Positions 24,491 through 33,930 of a stretch of DNA of 64,000 nucleotides are shown piece after piece. The notes under the pieces were generated by a model. It did not search any database and had not been told where the DNA came from. It saw only the letters and a program-made list of their open reading frames with translations. Each line of letters starts with the position of its first letter. The first letter of the stretch is position 1. The DNA comes from Rhodospirillales bacterium (GTDB taxonomy: Bacteria > Pseudomonadota > Alphaproteobacteria > Reyranellales > Reyranellaceae), in assembly GCA_016699855.1 (NCBI GenBank), contig CP064988.1, forward strand, positions 4,120,501 to 4,184,500, read 5' to 3'. The translations under genes and the position numbers were made by a program.

Positions 24491-25597
24491 TCAGCGGGTC
24501 CGGCCACCGCCGGTCGACTGCGGAACGTTGGTCTGTGGCGGTTGCTGCTGCGGTTGCGGCGGCGCGCTGGTCACCGGTGGCGGTGGGGGAGGCGGCGGCG
24601 GCACGTTGATCTTGGCCGGCGGCGTCGGCGCGGGCGGGCTGGTGATCGTCGGCGGTGGCGGCGCGATCGATCGCGGCGGCGGAGGCGGCGGCGGCGCGTA
24701 GGCGGGCGGCGGAACGACGCCGGACGACGGCGGCGGCAGATTGCGCGGTGGCGGCGCCACCGAGGCTGGCGGCGGGACGATCTGCGATGGCGGCGCGCCG
24801 ATCACCACCGGCGGCACGGGGCGCGGCGGCGGGGTCGGCTGTGGACCAGCGACCGGCGGCGGCGCCCCCGGAGCCCCGATCTTCGGCGGGGGAACGATCG
24901 GCGCGGGCATGCCGGGCCGGTACACCGGCGGCGTCGGTTGCGGGCCGACGACGGGCGGCGGCACGACGGGCGGCGGCGTGCCCGGCGGGCGCGGATGGGG
25001 ATGCGGGTGTCCGTCGTGGCGGTGGCGCCAGCGCCGCAGCCGCTGGTCGCGCCAGTAGTAGTTGTCGTCGTACCAGTACGGCGCGGAGAAAACGATGACG
25101 GCGGGCGGCTCGACCGCGTAACCGGGCGCGGCGGGCGGGATCGGCGCGTAGGTGCCCGGCGTGCCCCGCACGACGCTCGGACCGCCGGCGGCCAGCAGCG
25201 ACATCGTCAGCTCGCACATCTGCACGGCGCCGCCGGTCTCCGGCACCACCCGGCCCGAGGCCCGCAACATGCCGCCGGCTATCGTGCCGTTGAAGCTGAT
25301 GTAGGCGGGTCGGCCGTCGCCGCCGGTCGCGCGCCCCGCGAAGACGACGGTGCCGGCCGGATCGATCGTGCCGACCAGCACGTCGGCGGCGTTGGCGCCG
25401 GCGCGGGTCACCTTCACCCGGCCGGCGTTGATGGTGCCGATGGCGGTGTCGGCGAAGGCCGGCGCGGCGGCGCTGGCCTCGCAGCGCCACGCGCCTTCCC
25501 AGTCGCCGTCGGCCGCGGCGTATTGCTGCGCGTGCGCGGCGGCGGCCGACAGCGTGATCGTCACGGCGAGCGCTGAAAGACGGATTGCCGGGCGCAT
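24491..25597 (-). CDS. Secreted proline-rich protein of unknown function
   Basis: The 368-residue product has a clear Sec signal peptide (MRPAIRLSALAVTITLSAAAAHA, cleavage near residue 23). Residues 24-145 form a globular part with two cysteines (CEAS and QMCELT) and GTINAGRVKV / GTIAGGMLR strands. After a YWYDDNYYWRDQ aromatic segment the rest, from about residue 200, is low-complexity Pro/Gly/Ala with many PPP runs. It is probably exported to the periplasm or cell surface. I do not recognise a named family. Convergent with COQ9 (12-base gap). Confidence 0.75.
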   Translation of the reverse strand: MRPAIRLSALAVTITLSAAAAHAQQYAAADGDWEGAWRCEASAAAPAFADTAIGTINAGRVKVTRAGANAADVLVGTIDPAGTVVFAGRATGGDGRPAYISFNGTIAGGMLRASGRVVPETGGAVQMCELTMSLLAAGGPSVVRGTPGTYAPIPPAAPGYAVEPPAVIVFSAPYWYDDNYYWRDQRLRRWRHRHDGHPHPHPRPPGTPPPVVPPPVVGPQPTPPVYRPGMPAPIVPPPKIGAPGAPPPVAGPQPTPPPRPVPPVVIGAPPSQIVPPPASVAPPPRNLPPPSSGVVPPPAYAPPPPPPPRSIAPPPPTITSPPAPTPPAKINVPPPPPPPPPVTSAPPQPQQQPPQTNVPQSTGGGRTR

Positions 25598-25686
25598 CGC
25601 GGCGGCTCCTCGGGATGGCGGTGTGGCGCGGACGCCTCTCCACCAGCGTCGGGCGCCTTTGCGGCGCCGCTATGGCGACGCCGCGC

Positions 25687-26766
25687 TCAGACGCGCCAGC
25701 GGTTGACGTGGCCCATCTTGCGGCCGGGCCGGGAGTCGCGCTTGCCGTAGAGGTGGAGTTTGGCGTCCGGTTCGGCAAGGAAGCGGCGCCACTCCGCCGC
25801 CTCGTCGCCGATCAGATTGGTCATGCTGGCGCCGGCGCCGCGCATCGTCACCGGGCCCAGCGGCAGGCCGCACACCGCGCGCACGAGCTGCTCGAACTGG
25901 CTGGTGACGCAGCAATCCTGCGTCCAGTGGCCGGAATTGTGCGGCCGCGGCGCCATCTCGTTGGCCAGCACGCCGCCGTCGCGGGTCACGAACAGCTCGA
26001 CGCAGACCAGCCCGACCAGGTCGAACGCCTCGGCGGTGGCGCGGCCGATCTCCTCGGCGCGACGCAGCGTGGCCGCGTCGAAGCCGCCGGGCAGCGTGGT
26101 GGTGTGCAGGATGCCGTCGCGGTGGACGTTGCGGCCGACCGGGAAGCACGAGGTCGTCCCGTCGACGCCGCGGGCGGCGATCACCGACGCCTCGGCCGCG
26201 AAATCGACGAAGCCCTCGACGATCAGCTCGCGTCCACCGAGCCGCGCCCACACGGCGGGCAGGTCGCTGGCCGCGTCGATGCGCGCCTGGCCCTTGCCGT
26301 CGTAGCCCTCGGTCGTGGTCTTGGCGACGCAGGGCGCGCCGACCGATCGCACGGCGGCGACGAACTCCGCCTCCGTCGCCGCCAGCGCGAACGGCGCCGT
26401 GGCGACGCCGATGCCGGCGAAGAACGTCTTCTCGCGGCCACGGTGCTGCGCCACCCGCAGCAGTTCCGCGCCGGGGCGCACCGGCACGCGCGGCGCCAGG
26501 AACTCGGCGCAGGCCACCGGCACGTTCTCGAACTCGTAGGTGACGACGTCGACCGCCGCCGCGAACGCCGCCAGCGCGTCGTGGTCGTCGTAGGCCGCGC
26601 GCGTCCATGCCGCCGACACCGCGGCGGCCGGCGATTCCGCGTCCGGCGCGAAGACGTGGCAGCGGTAGCCGAGATTGGCGGCCGCCAGCGCCGTCATGCG
26701 GCCGAGCTGGCCGCCGCCGAGGATGCCGATGGTCGCGCCGGGAGGGACCGGGTTCGCCGCCGTCAC
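25687..26766 (-). CDS. purK: 5-(carboxyamino)imidazole ribonucleotide synthase PurK
   Basis: A 359-residue ATP-grasp enzyme of purine synthesis. The N-terminal GILGGGQLGRM (14-24) is the AIR-binding loop; CVAKTTTEGYDGKGQ is the ATP-binding segment, and NEMAPRPHNSGHWT is the signature near the metal site. It converts AIR, bicarbonate and ATP to N5-CAIR for PurE. The start is GTG at 26766, nine bases after the purE stop, so the two are co-transcribed. Confidence 0.93.
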   Translation of the reverse strand: MTAANPVPPGATIGILGGGQLGRMTALAAANLGYRCHVFAPDAESPAAAVSAAWTRAAYDDHDALAAFAAAVDVVTYEFENVPVACAEFLAPRVPVRPGAELLRVAQHRGREKTFFAGIGVATAPFALAATEAEFVAAVRSVGAPCVAKTTTEGYDGKGQARIDAASDLPAVWARLGGRELIVEGFVDFAAEASVIAARGVDGTTSCFPVGRNVHRDGILHTTTLPGGFDAATLRRAEEIGRATAEAFDLVGLVCVELFVTRDGGVLANEMAPRPHNSGHWTQDCCVTSQFEQLVRAVCGLPLGPVTMRGAGASMTNLIGDEAAEWRRFLAEPDAKLHLYGKRDSRPGRKMGHVNRWRV

Positions 26767-26775
26767 GTCGGCGCC

Positions 26776-27294
<519 letters not shown>

Positions 27295-27369
27295 CTGCGG
27301 CGGCTCTCCATGGCGCGGGCGCGCGAGTATAGGGACGTCGACCCGCCGCGCAAGGCGCGGCCAACGCGG

Positions 27370-28098
27370 TTAACGCCGCGCGGAGACCAGCAGGAACATG
27401 GGCCGGTCCAGCTCCTCGGCCAGCGCCGGCAGCGCGGCGATCTGGGCGTCGGTCGGGCGGAACTCCTCGACATGTGCGATCGTGAAGCCGGCGGCGATCA
27501 GCAGGTTCAAGGTCGTGCCGATCGTGCGGTGGTGCTTCACCACGCCCTTGGCGAGCCAGTCCGTCGTGCGCGGCCCCTCGACCAGATAGCGGTCGACCGG
27601 CCAGATCCGCCGCCCCTCGGCGTCGCTCGCCCATCCCGGCCGGGTCGGCGCCATGTAGATCGGGTGCTCGGTCGAGAACACGAAGGCGCCGCCGGGGACC
27701 AGCGCGCGGTGGATCGTCGCGATCAGGCGCGCGGCGTCCCCGACGTAGTGCAGGGCGAGCGAGCTGTAGGCGAGGTCGAACGCGCCGGCCGGCAGCTCGA
27801 GCGCCGCGAGGTCGGCCCGCCTGTAGGCGACGGCCGTGTCGGAGGCGGCCTCGCGCGCGCGGGCCAGCATGTTCTCGGATAGATCCAGACCCAGCACCGA
27901 TGTCGCGCCGTTGTCGCGCGCCCAGCGGCAGAACCAGCCCATGCCGCAGCCGAGATCCACCACCCGCGCGCCGCCGATCGGCGGCAGCATGGCCCGCAGC
28001 GCCGGCCATTCGGGCGCGCCGTCCAGCCCCTCGACCGAACGCGCCAGCCGGCCGTAGCCCTCGAAGAAGCCGGGATCGTCGTAGATGTTCTGCGCCAT
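27370..28098 (-). CDS. Class I SAM-dependent methyltransferase
   Basis: The 242-residue protein has motif I VVDLGCGMGWFCRWA, the acidic motif II in VLGLDLSENML, and motif IV DLAYSSLALHYVGD, typical of small-molecule methyltransferases of the type 11 group. The start MAQNIYDDPGFFEGYGRLARS is well conserved among such proteins, and GGAGGC precedes it. Substrate unknown. It stands downstream of the small YdcH gene on the same strand, 32 bases apart. Confidence 0.87.
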   Translation of the reverse strand: MAQNIYDDPGFFEGYGRLARSVEGLDGAPEWPALRAMLPPIGGARVVDLGCGMGWFCRWARDNGATSVLGLDLSENMLARAREAASDTAVAYRRADLAALELPAGAFDLAYSSLALHYVGDAARLIATIHRALVPGGAFVFSTEHPIYMAPTRPGWASDAEGRRIWPVDRYLVEGPRTTDWLAKGVVKHHRTIGTTLNLLIAAGFTIAHVEEFRPTDAQIAALPALAEELDRPMFLLVSARR

Positions 28099-28130
28099 GC
28101 CGCCTCCGGGCGCCGCCGGCGCGGCGGCCG

Positions 28131-28331
28131 TCAGGCGATGATGTTGGGGATCAGGCGGCTCTCGAGCGCCAGCATCTGGTCCTTGAGCGCGAGCTTGCGC
28201 TTCTTCAGCCGCTGGAGCTGGAGCATGTCGAACGGCGCCTTCTCGACGAGGCGCGCGATGACGTCGTCGAGATCGCGGTGCTCCTGCTGCAGCGCCGCCA
28301 GCTTGGCGCGGATCGCGTCGAGATCTTCCAT
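28131..28331 (-). CDS. YdcH family (DUF465) small coiled-coil protein
   Basis: A 66-residue, highly charged helical protein: AIRAKLAALQQEHRDLDDVI, then LQRLKKRKLALKDQMLALES, the heptad pattern of DUF465/YdcH proteins. The role of the family is not settled. ATG at 28331 is taken as the family start. A second member lies at 32149. Confidence 0.85.
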   Translation of the reverse strand: MEDLDAIRAKLAALQQEHRDLDDVIARLVEKAPFDMLQLQRLKKRKLALKDQMLALESRLIPNIIA

Positions 28332-28440
28332 TTCGGTAAGGTCGCCCTCCGGCGCGCACCCTAGCAAAGGACGGTGGCGCGGTGTACGGGGATTCAGCCG
28401 CGGCGCCCCCGCCGGGCGGCTTTTCACGCGTTGGCGCCGG

Positions 28441-29007
28441 ATGAGCGACTTCCTGCCGCATCCCTTCTGGAATTTCTCGCTCGAGGTCTACGCCGCCGAC
28501 GGCGTCGCCCGCGGCTGCCTCGAGCTCCAGGACCGCCGCGCGATCGACGTCAACGTGCTGCTGCTGTGCGTCTGGCTGGGCGCGTCGGGCCGCGGCACGC
28601 TGACGGCGGAACGGCTGCGGGCGCTGCTGGCCGAGGTGGCGCCGTGGCGCGACGGCGTCGTGCTGCCGGCCCGCCAGATGCGCCAGCGCATCAAGGCCGG
28701 GGCGTGGAACACGGCGCCGCACATCCCGGTCGAGGCGGCGCGGCGGCGCGTCGCGGAGACCGAGCTGGCGGCCGAGCATGTCGAGCAGCTCATGCTGGCG
28801 GCGCACTGGCCGCTGCCGGGCGACCGCGACCGCCCGGTCCGGGCGCGGCTGCGCGCCGCCGTCGGCAATCTCGGCGTCTACGCGGTGTGCCTCGGCGTGA
28901 CGCCCGACGACAAGGACCGCGAGAGCCTGGCGCCGCTGCTGGCGGCGGCCTTCCCCGGTCTGCACCGCCTCGAGGTCGAACAGGCGCTCGGGCTGGTGCC
29001 GGCCTGA
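28441..29007 (+). CDS. TIGR02444 family protein
   Basis: A 188-residue protein with FWNFSLEVYAADGVARGCLELQD at the N-terminus and DVNVLLLCVWLGASGRG after it, the conserved opening of the TIGR02444 family; the rest is helical and Ala/Leu/Arg-rich. No function is established. It is followed 11 bases later by the amine oxidase gene, so they probably form an operon, and is divergent from the YdcH gene (109 bases). Confidence 0.8.
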   Translation: MSDFLPHPFWNFSLEVYAADGVARGCLELQDRRAIDVNVLLLCVWLGASGRGTLTAERLRALLAEVAPWRDGVVLPARQMRQRIKAGAWNTAPHIPVEAARRRVAETELAAEHVEQLMLAAHWPLPGDRDRPVRARLRAAVGNLGVYAVCLGVTPDDKDRESLAPLLAAAFPGLHRLEVEQALGLVPA

Positions 29008-29018
29008 CGACCGCCGCG

Positions 29019-30428
29019 ATGCCCACCGCGAGCTGGAGCATGCGCGGCGAGGGTCCGCCGGCCGCGCCGTCGCGCGTGCTGGTGGTCGGCGCCGGCATGG
29101 CCGGGCTGGTGGCGGCGCGTCTGCTGCGCGACAGCGGCATCGCGGTCATCGTGGTCGAGGCGCGCGACCGGATCGGCGGACGGCTGTGGACCGACGAGTC
29201 GATGGGCGCGCCGCTCGACCTCGGCGGCTCGTGGATCCACGGCGCCGACGACAACCCGCTGTCGGAATGGTGCGCCGCGCTGGGCGTCGAGCTGGTCGAA
29301 TCGGCGGCGTGGCGGCGCTTCATCGAGCCCGGTACCAGCCTCGCCGACTACGCCGACGCCGCGCGGCGGGCGTGGCGCGGGCGCTGGGCGCTGGCGGTCG
29401 CGATGCACCTCGGCGCGCTGCGCGCCGCATGGGCCGCCCGCCGCGGCCGGCCGCGCGCGGTGTCGCTGGCCGACGTCGTCGAGCCGCTCCTCGACGCGTG
29501 GTGGCTGCCGGAATTCGACCGCCGCCTGGTGGCGCAGATCGTGTCGAGCGGCGAGGGCGTGCAGGGCGCGCCGGCGGCGCGGCTGGCGATCGAGGAATGG
29601 TTTCCGGCCGACGCCTTCAAGGTCAACGCCATGCCGCGCGGCGGCTACCGCGCGCTGCTCGACGACGCCGCGCGGGGGCTCGAGATCCGGTTGTCGACGC
29701 CGATGACGCGGCTGGAATGGGACGGCGCCGGCGTGGTCGCGTCGACGCCGTCGGGGGAATTGCGCGCCGACCGCGCCATCGTGACCCTGCCGGTCGGGCT
29801 GCTGCGCGACGGCGCGATCGCGTTTTCGCCGCCGCTTCCAGACGACCAGCGCGCCGCGCTGTCGCGCATCGGCTATGGCGGCGACGCCGTGCTGGGCAAG
29901 ATCTTCCTGCGTTTCGAGCGGCGGTTCTGGCCGGCCGACGCCGAGCGGTTCCAGAGCCTGCCGCCCACGCCGCGCGGCCGCGGCGTGTTCACGACGTGGC
30001 TGTCGCTGGAGCGCGAGACCGGCGCGCTGATCCTGAGCAGTTTCGCCAACGGCGCGGCGGCGGCGCGCTTCGACCTCGACCGCTCCGAGGAGGAGGTGCG
30101 CGACGCCGCCCTCGTCTCGTTGCGCCGCCTGTTCGGTTCGGACGTGCCGATGCCGTCGGCGTGGCGCTACACGCGTTGGCTGAGCGATCCCTGGGCGCGC
30201 GGATCGTACTCCTACCCCGCCGTCGGCAGCCCGCCGGAGGACCGCGCGCTGCACGCCCGGCCGCTGGGCGGGCGCGTGTTCTTCGCCGGCGAGGCGACGG
30301 AGACGGGGGACTACGGCACCGTGCAGGCGGCGCTGAAATCGGGCGAACGCGCCGCCGAGGCGGTGTTCCGCGCCGGCGGCGGCGTCGAGCCGGACCGGGC
30401 CGCGCGGCCGTGGCGCTTCCGAGGCTGA
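29019..30428 (+). CDS. FAD-dependent amine oxidase (monoamine/polyamine oxidase-like)
   Basis: The 469-residue flavoprotein has RVLVVGAGMAGLVAARLL and the GG doublet motif EARDRIGGRLWT, then DLGGSWIHG, the typical substrate-side loop of amine oxidases. The C-terminal FFAGEATETGDYGTVQAALKSGERAAE binds FAD. It probably oxidises an amine with oxygen, but lysine-specific demethylase-like folds share these motifs. ATG at 29019 was chosen; an in-frame ATG at 29040 is an alternative. Confidence 0.88.
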   Translation: MPTASWSMRGEGPPAAPSRVLVVGAGMAGLVAARLLRDSGIAVIVVEARDRIGGRLWTDESMGAPLDLGGSWIHGADDNPLSEWCAALGVELVESAAWRRFIEPGTSLADYADAARRAWRGRWALAVAMHLGALRAAWAARRGRPRAVSLADVVEPLLDAWWLPEFDRRLVAQIVSSGEGVQGAPAARLAIEEWFPADAFKVNAMPRGGYRALLDDAARGLEIRLSTPMTRLEWDGAGVVASTPSGELRADRAIVTLPVGLLRDGAIAFSPPLPDDQRAALSRIGYGGDAVLGKIFLRFERRFWPADAERFQSLPPTPRGRGVFTTWLSLERETGALILSSFANGAAAARFDLDRSEEEVRDAALVSLRRLFGSDVPMPSAWRYTRWLSDPWARGSYSYPAVGSPPEDRALHARPLGGRVFFAGEATETGDYGTVQAALKSGERAAEAVFRAGGGVEPDRAARPWRFRG

Positions 30429-30555
30429 GGCAACGCCCGTCGGTCGCGCGCCGGCGCGTGTGCGCATCGATATGCGCGCCCGCGCGCCGCGGCGCTTGTC
30501 CGCGACGGGCGCGGCGGGCCAGCATGCGCGCCGGACCCGGGGGAGGATTCGCGAG

Positions 30556-31323
30556 ATGAAGATCAAGGGCAAGGTGTGCGTCGTCACCGGCGCGGCCAGC
30601 GGCATCGGACGGGCGCTGGCGCGGCGCTTCGCGGCCGAGGGCGCGAAAGGCGTCGCGGTCGCCGATCTCGATTCGACGGCGCTGGACGCGGTGGCGGCGG
30701 AGATCGGCGGCCTGGCCGTGCGCACCGACGTGGCGAAGGAGGCCGACATCCAGAGTCTCGTGCGCGAGACCGAGGCGCGGTTCGGGCCTATCGACGTGTT
30801 CGTGTCCAACGCCGGCATCGCGCGGCTGGGCGGCGAGGACGCGCCGGACGAGGTCTGGCGCCTGAACTTCGACGTGCACGTGATGGCGCATGTCTACGCC
30901 GCCCGCGCCGTGGCGCCCGGCATGGCCGCGCGCGGAAGCGGCTACCTCGTCAACACCGCCTCGGCCGCCGGCCTGCTGACGCACGTGAACTCCGCGACCT
31001 ACTCTGTGTCGAAGCACGCCGCCGTGGCGTTCGCCGAATGGCTGGCGATCGAATACGGCGACAAGGGCGTGCGCGTCTCGGTGCTCTGCCCGCAGGCCGT
31101 GCGCACCGCGATGACGGCCAACGGCGGCGTCGTGTCCTCGGTCGACGGCATGCTGGAGCCGGAGCAGCTCGCCGACTGCGTGATCGAGACGATGGACACC
31201 GAGGGTTTCCTGATCCTGCCGCACCCCGTCGTGCTCGACTACATGCGCCGCAAGATCGGCGACTACGACCGCTGGCTGACGGGCATGCGCCGCTTCAAGC
31301 GCAAATCCGGCGGCGGAGTGTGA
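30556..31323 (+). CDS. SDR family oxidoreductase
   Basis: A 255-residue classical short-chain dehydrogenase: cofactor motif TGAASGIG (11-18), Asp after the second strand (ADLDS, NAD preference), SNAGIA (84-89), Ser136 with the catalytic pair Y149/K153 in YSVSK, and the PQAVRT segment. Substrate cannot be inferred. ATG at 30556 follows GGAGGATTCGCG. It follows the amine oxidase gene by 127 bases. Confidence 0.9.
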   Translation: MKIKGKVCVVTGAASGIGRALARRFAAEGAKGVAVADLDSTALDAVAAEIGGLAVRTDVAKEADIQSLVRETEARFGPIDVFVSNAGIARLGGEDAPDEVWRLNFDVHVMAHVYAARAVAPGMAARGSGYLVNTASAAGLLTHVNSATYSVSKHAAVAFAEWLAIEYGDKGVRVSVLCPQAVRTAMTANGGVVSSVDGMLEPEQLADCVIETMDTEGFLILPHPVVLDYMRRKIGDYDRWLTGMRRFKRKSGGGV

Positions 31324-31339
31324 CGGGGTTCGGTTGAAT

Positions 31340-31447
31340 GTCATTCTGAGCGAAGCGCCGTAGGCGCGCAGTCGAAGGATCTTGGCCGTCCACCGACCGC
31401 GGAAAGATCCTTCGACTACGGCGCTACGCGCCTCCGCTCAGGATGAC
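31340..31447. repeat. Imperfect inverted repeat after the SDR gene
   Basis: An element of 108 bases begins GTCATTCTGAGCG and ends with the related CGCTCAGGATGAC; an inner perfect 13-bp stem pairs 31371-31383 (GTCGAAGGATCTT) with 31404-31416. It sits between the convergent SDR and ubiX genes and resembles the TCGGGATGAC family in architecture. Confidence 0.75.
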
Positions 31448-31472
31448 GTCGGAGCGGATATCGGCGGGGACA

Positions 31473-32039
31473 TCACCCGCCCCAGCGTTTGACCACGCCG
31501 GCGTCGAGGTCGAACAGGTCGAGCGCGCGGCCGACCGTGTGGTCAACGATGTCGGCGATCGTCTTCGGCCGGTTGTAGAACGCGGGCACCGGCGGCGACA
31601 CGACGGCGCCGAGATCGGCCACGGTGGCCATGTTGCGCAGGTGCACCGCGTGCAGCGGCGTCTCGCGCACCAGCAGCACCAGCCGCCGGCGCTCCTTCAG
31701 GACGACGTCGGCGGCGCGCGTCAGCAACGTGGTGGAGATGCCCGCCGCGATCTCGCCGAGGCTGCGCATCGAGCACGGCGCGACCACCATGCCCAAGGTG
31801 CGGAACGAGCCGCTGGAGATGGCCGCCGCCAGATCGTCGGGGGCGTGGACCACGTCGGCCAGCGCCTTCACGTCCTTGACCTTCCAGTCGGTCTCGTGCG
31901 CCAGCGTCACCTCGGCCGTGCGCGTCATCACGAGATGCGTCTCGACCTCCATCGGCCGCAACAGCTCGAGCAGCCGCACGCCGTAGACGACGCCCGAGGC
32001 GCCGGAGATGCCCACGGTGATTCTTGAGAGAGCGGTCAT
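31473..32039 (-). CDS. ubiX: Flavin prenyltransferase UbiX
   Basis: The 188-residue flavoprotein begins ITVGISGASGVVYGVRLLE (FMN-binding GISGASG at 10-16) and has SSGSFRTLGMVVAPCSMRSLGEIA and VLLVRETPLHAVHLRNM, the conserved FMN and dimethylallyl phosphate segments. It makes prenyl-FMN for the decarboxylase UbiD of ubiquinone synthesis. No ubiD adjoins. ATG at 32039; divergent from the second YdcH gene. Confidence 0.93.
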   Translation of the reverse strand: MTALSRITVGISGASGVVYGVRLLELLRPMEVETHLVMTRTAEVTLAHETDWKVKDVKALADVVHAPDDLAAAISSGSFRTLGMVVAPCSMRSLGEIAAGISTTLLTRAADVVLKERRRLVLLVRETPLHAVHLRNMATVADLGAVVSPPVPAFYNRPKTIADIVDHTVGRALDLFDLDAGVVKRWGG

Positions 32040-32148
32040 CCCGGCAGCTTACCCCGGCATCGGGGAAAAGTCGCGCCGGGCCACTGGAAAGCCTCCCCGG
32101 AGCGTCCCATGTCGGATATACTACAGTCGGCTGATGGAGGAGGAACCG

Positions 32149-32319
32149 ATGAGCGTTTTGGATCGGGTCGATGCCCTCAAGACGCGCCACGCGGCGCTGG
32201 AGCAGGCCATCCACGAGGAAGCCGTCCGACCGCATCCGAACGAAGAGACCCTCCAGGAACTCAAGCGCAAGAAACTCAAGCTCAAGGACGAGATCGAGAT
32301 TCTCGCCACCCGCCACTGA
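32149..32319 (+). CDS. YdcH family (DUF465) small protein, second copy
   Basis: A 56-residue charged helical protein: VLDRVDALKTRHAALEQAIHEE, then LQELKRKKLKLKDEIEIL, the YdcH/DUF465 pattern. GGAGGAGG lies six bases before the ATG at 32149, a near ideal ribosome binding site, which suggests strong translation. Upstream the sequence GGATATACTACAG may hold a promoter. Confidence 0.87.
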   Translation: MSVLDRVDALKTRHAALEQAIHEEAVRPHPNEETLQELKRKKLKLKDEIEILATRH

Positions 32320-32447
32320 CGCCCGGCGCGGCCTAGGCCGCACGGCGGGGTTGGCGGCAGGCCGGTTCGAAGGCCGGGACGGATTCTTGCGTGCCGGTGA
32401 GGTGGCCCGCGACGCGCGGTGGTGCGTCTCGGCCCATGCGTTCGGAT

Positions 32448-32765
32448 TCAGGTCTCGTGATGGTTCAGCCATCCGCCAAAAGCGCATGCGAGCAGCAGGC
32501 CCTCCGATTGGGCGTCGATCTGCCATGAATAGCCGCCGGCTCTCGTTGGCCATGTCGGCCGGACGACGGCCGCGATGACTTCCACCACCGCGCGAGCCGT
32601 TTCCTGGTCGCATTCGTAGTCGACGGTCGCGGCGACGTAGAGTTTGCCGTAGCCATGGTTCTGGGTTGAGTAGAGATTCAAGATGCGCGGGTCGCGCACC
32701 GCGTCGAGCTTCGCCCTGACCGCGGCGTAGGCCGCGTCGAAGTTGTCTTCGGGCGCTTGGCTCAT
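32448..32765 (-). CDS. Hypothetical protein, 105 residues
   Basis: ATG at 32765 opens MSQAPEDNFDAAYAAVRAKL; the body YSTQNHGYGKLYVAATVDYE, a helical segment and GGYSWQIDAQSEGLLLACAF follow. Codon pattern is normal for the window. I do not recognise a family; the alternating strands and helices suggest a small soluble domain. The frame is open further upstream but without a binding site. It is the first of three small minus-strand genes (to 33852). Confidence 0.55.
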   Translation of the reverse strand: MSQAPEDNFDAAYAAVRAKLDAVRDPRILNLYSTQNHGYGKLYVAATVDYECDQETARAVVEVIAAVVRPTWPTRAGGYSWQIDAQSEGLLLACAFGGWLNHHET

Positions 32766-32914
32766 GGTGACCTCCGCACTGAAATCCGACGTGGAATGCC
32801 GGCCGGCCGAGGACATACGTGCCCGCGGTCCTTTCATCGATGCCATCCTCTCCGCCGAAACGCTGAGAATTGAGTTCGGGCACGACTCATACACAGTCTG
32901 CAAATACGCCTTCG

Positions 32915-33394
32915 TCATCGTGGACGAACCCATGTGTTGATCGCGAAGGTGAGCGCGCCTAGGGCGGCGAAGTAGAGCGCCGCCACGAATCGTTCCGGCC
33001 AGCCCACGGGCATCGGCGTCGGCGTGTGGACGCAAGTCACGTGCGGAGTGTCGTCGTCGACAGCTTGTTCCGCCACGGGATAGGCGAGCAAGGGACCAAA
33101 GTCGACGCGCCAGATATCGATCTCGAAGAGATCGTCGAAGACGTCGAGGAGGATTCCAACGGATACCGCCATTCCGTCCGAGTCGGTGAACCAGGCCGAC
33201 GCGATCGTGCTTCCATAGCGTCGGATGTTCTCACCGCGGCCGCTCAGAAAACGGACGCCGCTCATGCCGCCGTCGTTCATGTCCTCGACCCGATAGTCGG
33301 CGAGCCGGGCGAGCATCGCGGCGGCCTCGGGCTTGTCCGCGAGAAGGCCGCGCAGCAACGCCGCTTCATCCTCCCGCAACGGACGTCCGCTCAT
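32915..33394 (-). CDS. DUF6984-like small protein with added C-terminal membrane segment
   Basis: The 159-residue product begins MSGRPLREDEAALLRGLLAD and contains LADYRVEDMNDGGMSGVRFL and DSDGMAVSVGILLDVFDDLFEIDIWRVDF, which resembles DUF6984 proteins. Those usually stop soon after the last motif; here about 45 more residues follow, including a hydrophobic helix (135-155). The tail may be a real fusion or a product of a frame change near 33050. Proteins of this type sometimes accompany toxin systems as immunity-like factors, but no toxin is seen. Confidence 0.6.
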   Translation of the reverse strand: MSGRPLREDEAALLRGLLADKPEAAAMLARLADYRVEDMNDGGMSGVRFLSGRGENIRRYGSTIASAWFTDSDGMAVSVGILLDVFDDLFEIDIWRVDFGPLLAYPVAEQAVDDDTPHVTCVHTPTPMPVGWPERFVAALYFAALGALTFAINTWVRPR

Positions 33395-33450
33395 ATCGAT
33401 CTCCGGTAGACCGGGCGACGCCTTGCGCGCATCGCCGTGCGAAGATGACT

Positions 33451-33852
33451 CTACTCTGGAAACACCTCGACTTCGAATGTCGCGCCGAGGTCGACCATCG
33501 TCTTGAGGAGCGCCGTGTCGACGGAGTCGCCGTTGTTGATCCAGCCGACGAGTTGCACATAGACCTCCAGCCTGCCGCCGGTCGACAACAGATCGTGCAC
33601 GACGTCGCTGCGCCGCGAGAGTCGCTCCAGTGCCGCCGCGAGCGGGGCCTTGAATCCGTCCGCGGGCTCGAAATCCGCCGACGATGTCCAAAAGCTGTCC
33701 TTGTAGACGCCGGACAGCGGCGTGCCCACGGGGGTTTGCCGCGGCGCGCCCACGGTCCATGTACGTAATGGCGTAAGCCCGAGCGCGTCGGAGAGAAACG
33801 TCAGGGCGCGGGTGGGGTGGCGGAACCGAATGCAGACGGAGCCTTGGTCCAT
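33451..33852 (-). CDS. DUF4279-like protein
   Basis: The 133-residue protein opens MDQGSVCIRFRHPTRALTFLSDALGL and continues with TPLSGVYKDSFWT, LSTGGRLEVYVQLVGWINNGDSVDTALLKTMVDLGATFEVEVF, the order of elements of DUF4279 proteins. The family has no proven role; it is found with immunity-type genes of polymorphic toxins. ATG at 33852 was chosen as the closest family start. Confidence 0.65.
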   Translation of the reverse strand: MDQGSVCIRFRHPTRALTFLSDALGLTPLRTWTVGAPRQTPVGTPLSGVYKDSFWTSSADFEPADGFKAPLAAALERLSRRSDVVHDLLSTGGRLEVYVQLVGWINNGDSVDTALLKTMVDLGATFEVEVFPE

Positions 33853-33930
33853 TGACGTCTCCAACCGACGGCTTTCGGGTGACGCGTGGCGCACGATCCG
33901 CTGTGCGAGTCCGCCGCTGGTAACAGGACC

